A DNA stretch of 10,589 nt, taken from the NCBI GenBank assembly GCA_947497635.1, contig CANMHZ010000028.1:1-10589 (forward strand). The letters are read 5' to 3'. Origin of the DNA: Helicobacteraceae bacterium (GTDB taxonomy: Bacteria > Campylobacterota > Campylobacteria > Campylobacterales > Sulfurimonadaceae). Position numbers and translations under genes: made by a program. The notes below the pieces were generated by a model. It did not search any database. It saw only the letters and a list, made by a program, of their open reading frames with translations, and had not been told where the DNA came from. Positions 7,178 through 10,589 of the stretch are shown piece after piece. The first letter of the stretch is position 1. Each line of letters begins with the position of its first letter.

Positions 7178-8383
7178 TTAGAGCTGTTTGTTGAATGCCG
7201 CAAGATGGCTTTCGCTTCCTTTGCGCAAGTTTTCATACACCGCACGAATATCAGCGGGTAAATCGGTCGGGAGTAATCGTTTATCCAAATCGGCGATGTC
7301 GGTATTCTCGATTAATACGCCTACGTTGTACGCTTCGGTTACGGAGACGTTTCCTTTTGCTACAAGGGTATTATACAGTGATTGGAGATCTTGATTTATG
7401 AAAACTCCTGCTATAGCCACAACGGGATACTCTGTCGTACTTACAGCATATTTGTCGATCATTGATTTAATACTATTAATATGCGTTTGCTCACCATTGG
7501 TCGCAATATTGGTGAAAATCTTCGAACCCCATTTAGCGTACATTGCATTGTAGACATCCCGTGCTAAGCGTTCTTCTTCCCACATAAAGAGCAAGTCTGC
7601 TTGAAGCTGTGGAGATAATGATGCGCTTATAGCAGTGGTTAATTCTGTGACTTGAGCAGTAACATCGGTTGTATTAACGTCACAAAGATACAAGGTGTTC
7701 CCAGTAATAGCATTCTCTTGAATTGCTGCGGTTTGAGAGCGAACTTGTTGGGCAGCAAGGAGACGAATCGTACGGGCATCGGTCGTTGTCGCAATTGCAC
7801 TTAAGCTTGTTTCTGTGTTTGCTAACGAATGGGCTATGATTTTTGCCGCATTGTGCGCTTTGGTATTATTGGCAGCCACATAGTCGATCGTCGTGTTAAT
7901 ATCAAGTCCCAATTCGGTTTGTAGATTAGCCATCGCTTGTTCTGTTGTTAACGTAGGATCCAATGCCATTGCTTGCGCAACTAAGGTACTCAAAGGTGAG
8001 ATAAAGCTACTATTGCCTGAATTGGCTTTAAAATACCATTTTGTACCAATAGACGTATTGGTATCCAAATCAATCGTATTTTCATCGGCTTCAACGAGTA
8101 TTGGAAGCTGTGTTGCACTCATTTCAGGAAGGGTAAACGTATATTTCCCCGTGCTATCAGTGAGGACAAATGGTTCTCCTTCATCACACACATCATTATA
8201 ATTTTTGTCCAAACACACTTTGGCACCTACGAGATACCCATCGGCAACGACTCCCGTTAGGGTGGTTGTAGCGACTGGGGTTACTGCTGGTGTTGTGGTA
8301 TCACTGCTATCGCATCCACTGAGCCAAAATATAGCGGAGAGGACGAGCGATAGTGCGGCTATTTTTGTTGTAATTTTTTTCAT
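7178..8383 (-). CDS. Lipoprotein with C-terminal DUF2202 ferritin-like domain
   Basis: A 401-residue exported lipoprotein starting at the ATG at 8383, chosen because AAAGGAG lies 5 bases upstream and it opens directly into the signal peptide; an in-frame start 30 bases earlier would add a charged leader. The lipobox LSGC puts the lipidated cysteine at residue 24. A Thr/Pro-rich linker is followed by a small beta domain (about 42-100) with a calcium-loop-like stretch, DKNYNDVCDEGE. The middle (about 125-250) is helical and Ala/Thr-rich. The end (about 258-401) matches DUF2202: LLFMWEEERLARDVY at 264-278, EQTH at 298-301, GVLIENTDIADL at 355-366 and GSESHLAAF at 389-397. The Glu and ExxH residues resemble ferritin-like metal ligands. 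It sits between small periplasmic protein genes and the response regulator. Its biochemical role is unknown. Confidence 0.88.
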   Translation of the reverse strand: MKKITTKIAALSLVLSAIFWLSGCDSSDTTTPAVTPVATTTLTGVVADGYLVGAKVCLDKNYNDVCDEGEPFVLTDSTGKYTFTLPEMSATQLPILVEADENTIDLDTNTSIGTKWYFKANSGNSSFISPLSTLVAQAMALDPTLTTEQAMANLQTELGLDINTTIDYVAANNTKAHNAAKIIAHSLANTETSLSAIATTTDARTIRLLAAQQVRSQTAAIQENAITGNTLYLCDVNTTDVTAQVTELTTAISASLSPQLQADLLFMWEEERLARDVYNAMYAKWGSKIFTNIATNGEQTHINSIKSMIDKYAVSTTEYPVVAIAGVFINQDLQSLYNTLVAKGNVSVTEAYNVGVLIENTDIADLDKRLLPTDLPADIRAVYENLRKGSESHLAAFNKQL

Positions 8384-8405
8384 GGTGTCTCCTTTTGTGA
8401 GTGTA

Positions 8406-8714
8406 TTACGCATACATATCTATTGTTGTTTCAGCGGCTGTTGTCGCAGGCTCTTGAAGAGAGGTCAACATACTCATAAGGGTTTTGCCTAAATCTTCTG
8501 AGGAAAGAGAGGTTGTATCCACTTTTGACATTTGATCTTTCATGGTCGTTCGATCGGTTGGCGATAATGAAGCCATTTGTTCACGAACGGCGGTACGATC
8601 TTCTGGTGATAAGGCTTGCATTGTCTCTTTCATTCCACCGCCTTGACCACCTCCTGATCCGTCCATTTTTCGCATTTGTGTTTGTTGCATTTGCCCTGAT
8701 GAATTAACTTGCAT
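8406..8714 (-). CDS. Small Met/Gly-rich helical protein, possible -1 frameshift extension
   Basis: A 102-residue ORF beginning 2 bases after the stop of the DUF1104-like gene. It has no signal peptide of its own, although every other product in this run is exported or signalling. Residues 1-30 are a Gln/Met/Gly/Ser-rich stretch; residues 34-62 are two tandem 15-residue units (ALSPEDRTAVREQM, then SLSPTDRTTMKDQM); the rest is Thr/Ser-rich. The units resemble the helices of the upstream protein. Independent translation is possible, with AGGGGG about 9 bases before the ATG. It is also exactly in the -1 frame of the upstream gene, so a slip at 8720-8726 would make it the C-terminal half of a secreted 200-residue protein. 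Function unknown. Confidence 0.65.
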   Translation of the reverse strand: MQVNSSGQMQQTQMRKMDGSGGGQGGGMKETMQALSPEDRTAVREQMASLSPTDRTTMKDQMSKVDTTSLSSEDLGKTLMSMLTSLQEPATTAAETTIDMYA

Positions 8715-8716
8715 GA

Positions 8717-9007
8717 TTATTTTCCCCCTCGATGTTGCATACTACCACTGGAATTACTACCTTGTCCGCTACCCTTACGCATTTGCGAACCTGATCCATC
8801 TTGCGAACCTGATTTGTTTTGTTGCATATTTTGACGGTCTGATGCGCTCATATCTTGAACTCTAGTTTGCATTTCGCTTTGAAAAGCGGCACGATCCGCT
8901 TCAGGAACACTCCCTTTCATCGCTTGCATATCTGTTGTAGACATTGTTCTGTAATCGGCTGAAAAAGCGGCCACGCTCAAAAGCGCAATCAAAGTTAATA
9001 TTTTCAT
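8717..9007 (-). CDS. Secreted DUF1104-like protein
   Basis: A 96-residue protein with a clear signal peptide (residues 1-17, cleavage after FSA) and a short helical core (18-65) of the type DYRTMSTTDMQAMKGSVP-EADRAAFQSEM. This fits the DUF1104 family of small periplasmic proteins typical of Campylobacterota; the assignment is from memory of the family. Two S/V-x-x-x-DR units (about 33-46 and 53-61) precede a low-complexity Ser/Gly/Gln/Met tail ending QHRGGK. The ATG is preceded by AAGGA. This is the first gene after the putative regulator box at 9035-9066, so it probably heads the operon. The stop follows directly on a slippery G5A4 run. Confidence 0.75.
   Translation of the reverse strand: MKILTLIALLSVAAFSADYRTMSTTDMQAMKGSVPEADRAAFQSEMQTRVQDMSASDRQNMQQNKSGSQDGSGSQMRKGSGQGSNSSGSMQHRGGK
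8720..8726 (-). other. Candidate -1 frameshift slippery heptamer
   Basis: On the minus strand the last zero-frame codons of the DUF1104-like gene read GGG GGA AAA TAA. G GGA AAA fits the X XXY YYZ slippery pattern, and after a one-base backward slip both tRNAs can re-pair (GGG, AAA). The new frame then reads ATA ATC ATG and continues through the whole next ORF. The heptamer touching the stop codon would favour slipping. No stimulatory stem-loop was identified, and a homopolymer indel (real or a sequencing error) would give the same picture. Confidence 0.35.
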
Positions 9008-9034
9008 GGGCTATCCTTATATTGTGATACTGTT

Positions 9035-9066
9035 ATTATCCCATACAAGTGTTAGTAGAGTGTTAG
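9035..9066 (-). promoter_or_regulatory. Putative response-regulator box and promoter (site 1)
   Basis: Read on the minus strand: CTAA (9063-9066), 7 bases, CTAA (9052-9055), 11 bases, then GATAAT (9035-9040) with TGG just before it, an extended -10 box. The repeat is longer here, CTAACACT twice at an 11-base period. The start codon of the DUF1104-like gene follows 27 bases after the hexamer, with AAGGA between. No TTGACA-like -35 exists. The site lies in the 64-base gap after the antiporter gene, so it separates that gene from the two-component cluster. Confidence 0.55.
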
Positions 9067-9071
9067 CGCTA

Positions 9072-10433
9072 TCAGGAAAGGATGAATCCCATAATGATAA
9101 ACAAAAGAAGGGAAATCCCTGCGGAGATAAGAGCGTAGGGGAGTTGGGTTCGGGTATGTTCTTGAACACTGCATCCACTTGCCATGGCGGAGATAATGGT
9201 GGTATCAGAGATTGGGGAACAGTGATCACCGAAAACTCCTCCAGAGATAACGGCACCCATAGCCAGTGCTACTGGTGCATCTAGCCCTACAGCCAAGGGA
9301 ACGGCGATAGGAAGCATAATGCTAAATGTTCCCCAACTTGTCCCAGTCGCAAAAGCGATAATGGCAGAGAGGAGAAAAATAGTAGCTGCGAGATAAGAAC
9401 TTGGGAGGTAGTTGCCGATGAAAGAGGCAAGATATTCTCCTACTTTCATATCCGAACTGATCCCTCCAATAGCAAATGCAAGAAGTAAAATAGAGGCGAT
9501 TGGAACCATAGAACGAGCGCCTTGGAGCGAGAAAGTGACGAACTGAGAGTTGCTCATGACATTTTTGAGTCTATAATAGAGATACGTCATTATTAGCGTA
9601 GACAAAAGAGCATAAAAAATAGAGGTTGATCCTGAACCCTCTAATAAATTGCCATTTCCTGTGATGAGCATAAAAATCAACACACCGCCGATCATCCACA
9701 CCATTGGCCATAAAAAAAGTTTTGCTGATCCCTTGTCCCTCTCGTGATGCTCCATCGAAGGTTCCCAAAGGGTTGCGTATTTCATGGGACCTATATCAAT
9801 GTTGTACCAAATAGTAATAAAAGTAACGATAAGGGCGATGTAGGCATAAAAATTATAACCGATTGCACTTATGAGCCATTGCGCCTCTTGTCCAGCAATT
9901 AGACCTGCTGCGATTTGTCCACCGATAAGTCCCATAAGCAATGCTCCCCATCCATTAACGGCAATAATGGAACAAACAGGTGCTGATGTGGAATCACATA
10001 CAAATGCGAGTTTGGCACGACTAACACCATATTTATCACAAAAAGGTCTCCCGATTGCTCCTGCGACGAGTGAGGTGATTGAGGATTCGATAAAAATTAC
10101 CAATCCTGCGATGAAGCTTGGGATAAGAGCACCTCGTTTAGAACGAACCCATGGGCGTTGAACGCTAAGTTCATGCACGAGTCCAGCAACACCGCCACTT
10201 TTTTCGATTAATGCCATAACCGCACCTACCATAATGGCGAAACTTAGTGTTTTAAGAACCCACAGTTCGCTAAGGAGCCCCCAAAATCGTTCAAAGAGTA
10301 AGATGAATGTTGGGAGAGGCTGAAAATCGGCGATGATATATTCCCCAATTAGAATAGCCGCGATAAGGGCAATAAAAACGGATCGGCTAAAGAGGGCAAG
10401 AAGAATAGCAATAAAAGGGGGCAGTAGCCCCAA
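9072..10433 (-). CDS. NhaC-family Na+/H+ antiporter
   Basis: A polytopic inner-membrane protein of at least 453 residues with about ten or more hydrophobic helices. Signature stretches of the NhaC/MleN family are visible: IESSITSLVAGAIGRP (115-130), CDSTSAPVCSIIAVNGWGA (146-164) and GVFGDHCSPISDTTIISA (399-416). Members exchange sodium for protons, some coupled to organic anions; the exact substrate here is not readable. The coordinates use TTG at 10433, but a better-placed start may be ATC at 10448, 6 bases after AAGGA (10455-10459), which would add five residues (IEFGL). The frame stays open only to the TAA at 10458-10460, the stop of the preceding gene, so no ATG start exists. It is probably co-transcribed with that gene. 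Confidence 0.93.
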   Translation of the reverse strand: MGLLPPFIAILLALFSRSVFIALIAAILIGEYIIADFQPLPTFILLFERFWGLLSELWVLKTLSFAIMVGAVMALIEKSGGVAGLVHELSVQRPWVRSKRGALIPSFIAGLVIFIESSITSLVAGAIGRPFCDKYGVSRAKLAFVCDSTSAPVCSIIAVNGWGALLMGLIGGQIAAGLIAGQEAQWLISAIGYNFYAYIALIVTFITIWYNIDIGPMKYATLWEPSMEHHERDKGSAKLFLWPMVWMIGGVLIFMLITGNGNLLEGSGSTSIFYALLSTLIMTYLYYRLKNVMSNSQFVTFSLQGARSMVPIASILLLAFAIGGISSDMKVGEYLASFIGNYLPSSYLAATIFLLSAIIAFATGTSWGTFSIMLPIAVPLAVGLDAPVALAMGAVISGGVFGDHCSPISDTTIISAMASGCSVQEHTRTQLPYALISAGISLLLFIIMGFILS

Positions 10434-10454
10434 GAGTCCAAATTCGATTGAAAA

Positions 10455-10459
10455 TCCTT
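10455..10459 (-). promoter_or_regulatory. Shine-Dalgarno sequence placed for a non-ATG antiporter start
   Basis: AAGGA on the minus strand overlaps the stop codon of the upstream gene. It is 6 bases from an in-frame ATC codon (10446-10448), an ideal distance, but 21 bases from the first in-frame TTG (10431-10433), which is too far. It therefore decides between the two possible starts in favour of ATC, or of a changed ATG. Confidence 0.45.
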
Positions 10460-10589
10460 ATAAAATTATTTGCAGTCTTAATATACCTGCGCGTCCAAAT
10501 TGCTCTTCATAGTAGTCACTTCGTTTTTCATCAATAACGCTAAAACCTAGTTTTTTGTAGATGATTTCAGATTCAACGGAACCGATTTC
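10458..10589 (-). CDS. Probable GNAT acetyltransferase, C-terminal part only
   Basis: The last 43 codons of a gene that starts beyond the right edge of the window. The stretch VESEIIYKKLGFSVIDEK resembles the end of a GNAT N-acetyltransferase fold, where an aromatic residue and K-x-x-G-F lie in the last helix and strand; it continues YYEEQFGRAGILRLQIIL to a TAA. The catalytic acetyl-CoA-binding motif is outside the window, so the substrate cannot be guessed. It stops 9 bases before the likely ATC start of the antiporter gene and carries that gene's ribosome binding site over its stop codon, so the two are probably in one operon. Confidence 0.55.
   Translation of the reverse strand, partial: EIGSVESEIIYKKLGFSVIDEKRSDYYEEQFGRAGILRLQIIL

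Noticed and set aside
7188..8492. Plus-strand open frames opposite the DUF2202 lipoprotein gene
   Set aside because: No plausible start context or family; the minus-strand gene has a signal peptide, lipobox and a recognised domain.
8724..8728. G5 run as a phase-variable homopolymer
   Set aside because: Phase-variable G tracts in this phylum are usually 8 or longer; five is too short to rely on, although an indel here would fuse the two small genes.
9064..9071. Palindrome TAGCGCTA beside regulator box 1
   Set aside because: Only 8 bases, and no second copy at site 2, so probably chance.

Overview
The window looks like chromosomal DNA from a Campylobacterota bacterium of the Sulfuricurvum/Sulfurimonas type. 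This is inferred from protein character: a short ArgS of about 526 residues with a Campylobacter-like N-terminus, a gmk-tatA-argS order, small DUF1104-like periplasmic proteins, and A/T-rich Gram-negative DNA. No rRNA, tRNA, CRISPR array, insertion sequence or phage gene was seen.

Left part (1-4280). A secreted phospholipase-D-like protein is read leftward. Diverging from it is a rightward housekeeping run: a receiver-domain protein with a very acidic tail, guanylate kinase (gmk, GTG start overlapping the previous stop), the twin-arginine translocase subunit tatA, and arginyl-tRNA synthetase (argS, TTG start 3 bases after tatA).

Right part (4293-10589). Everything is read leftward. In order of transcription: the tail of a probable GNAT acetyltransferase (cut by the window edge), an NhaC-type Na+/H+ antiporter, a secreted DUF1104-like protein, a second small Met/Gly-rich protein in the -1 frame, a lipoprotein with a C-terminal DUF2202 ferritin-like domain, an OmpR-family response regulator, its sensor histidine kinase, a small secreted Met/His-rich protein, and an outer-membrane beta-barrel protein with a thrombospondin-type-3 calcium motif. 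From the DUF1104-like gene to the barrel gene, the genes are packed with gaps of 45 bases or less, and several overlap.

The most interesting signal is regulatory. Two intergenic sites, one before the DUF1104-like gene and one before the Met/His-rich gene, share the same architecture on the minus strand: CTAA, 7 bases, CTAA, 11 bases, then a -10-like hexamer, with the start codon 27-28 bases further on. An 11-base direct repeat replacing the -35 box is what an OmpR-family activator would bind. The enclosed response regulator is the obvious candidate, so these six or seven genes look like one self-regulated envelope system. A second signal is a slippery heptamer (G GGA AAA followed at once by TAA) at the end of the DUF1104-like gene. 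A -1 slip there would fuse it in frame to the next ORF, giving one secreted protein of about 200 residues. What the system senses is unknown; a Cys pair in the sensor and Met/His-rich tails make a metal or redox signal a reasonable guess only.
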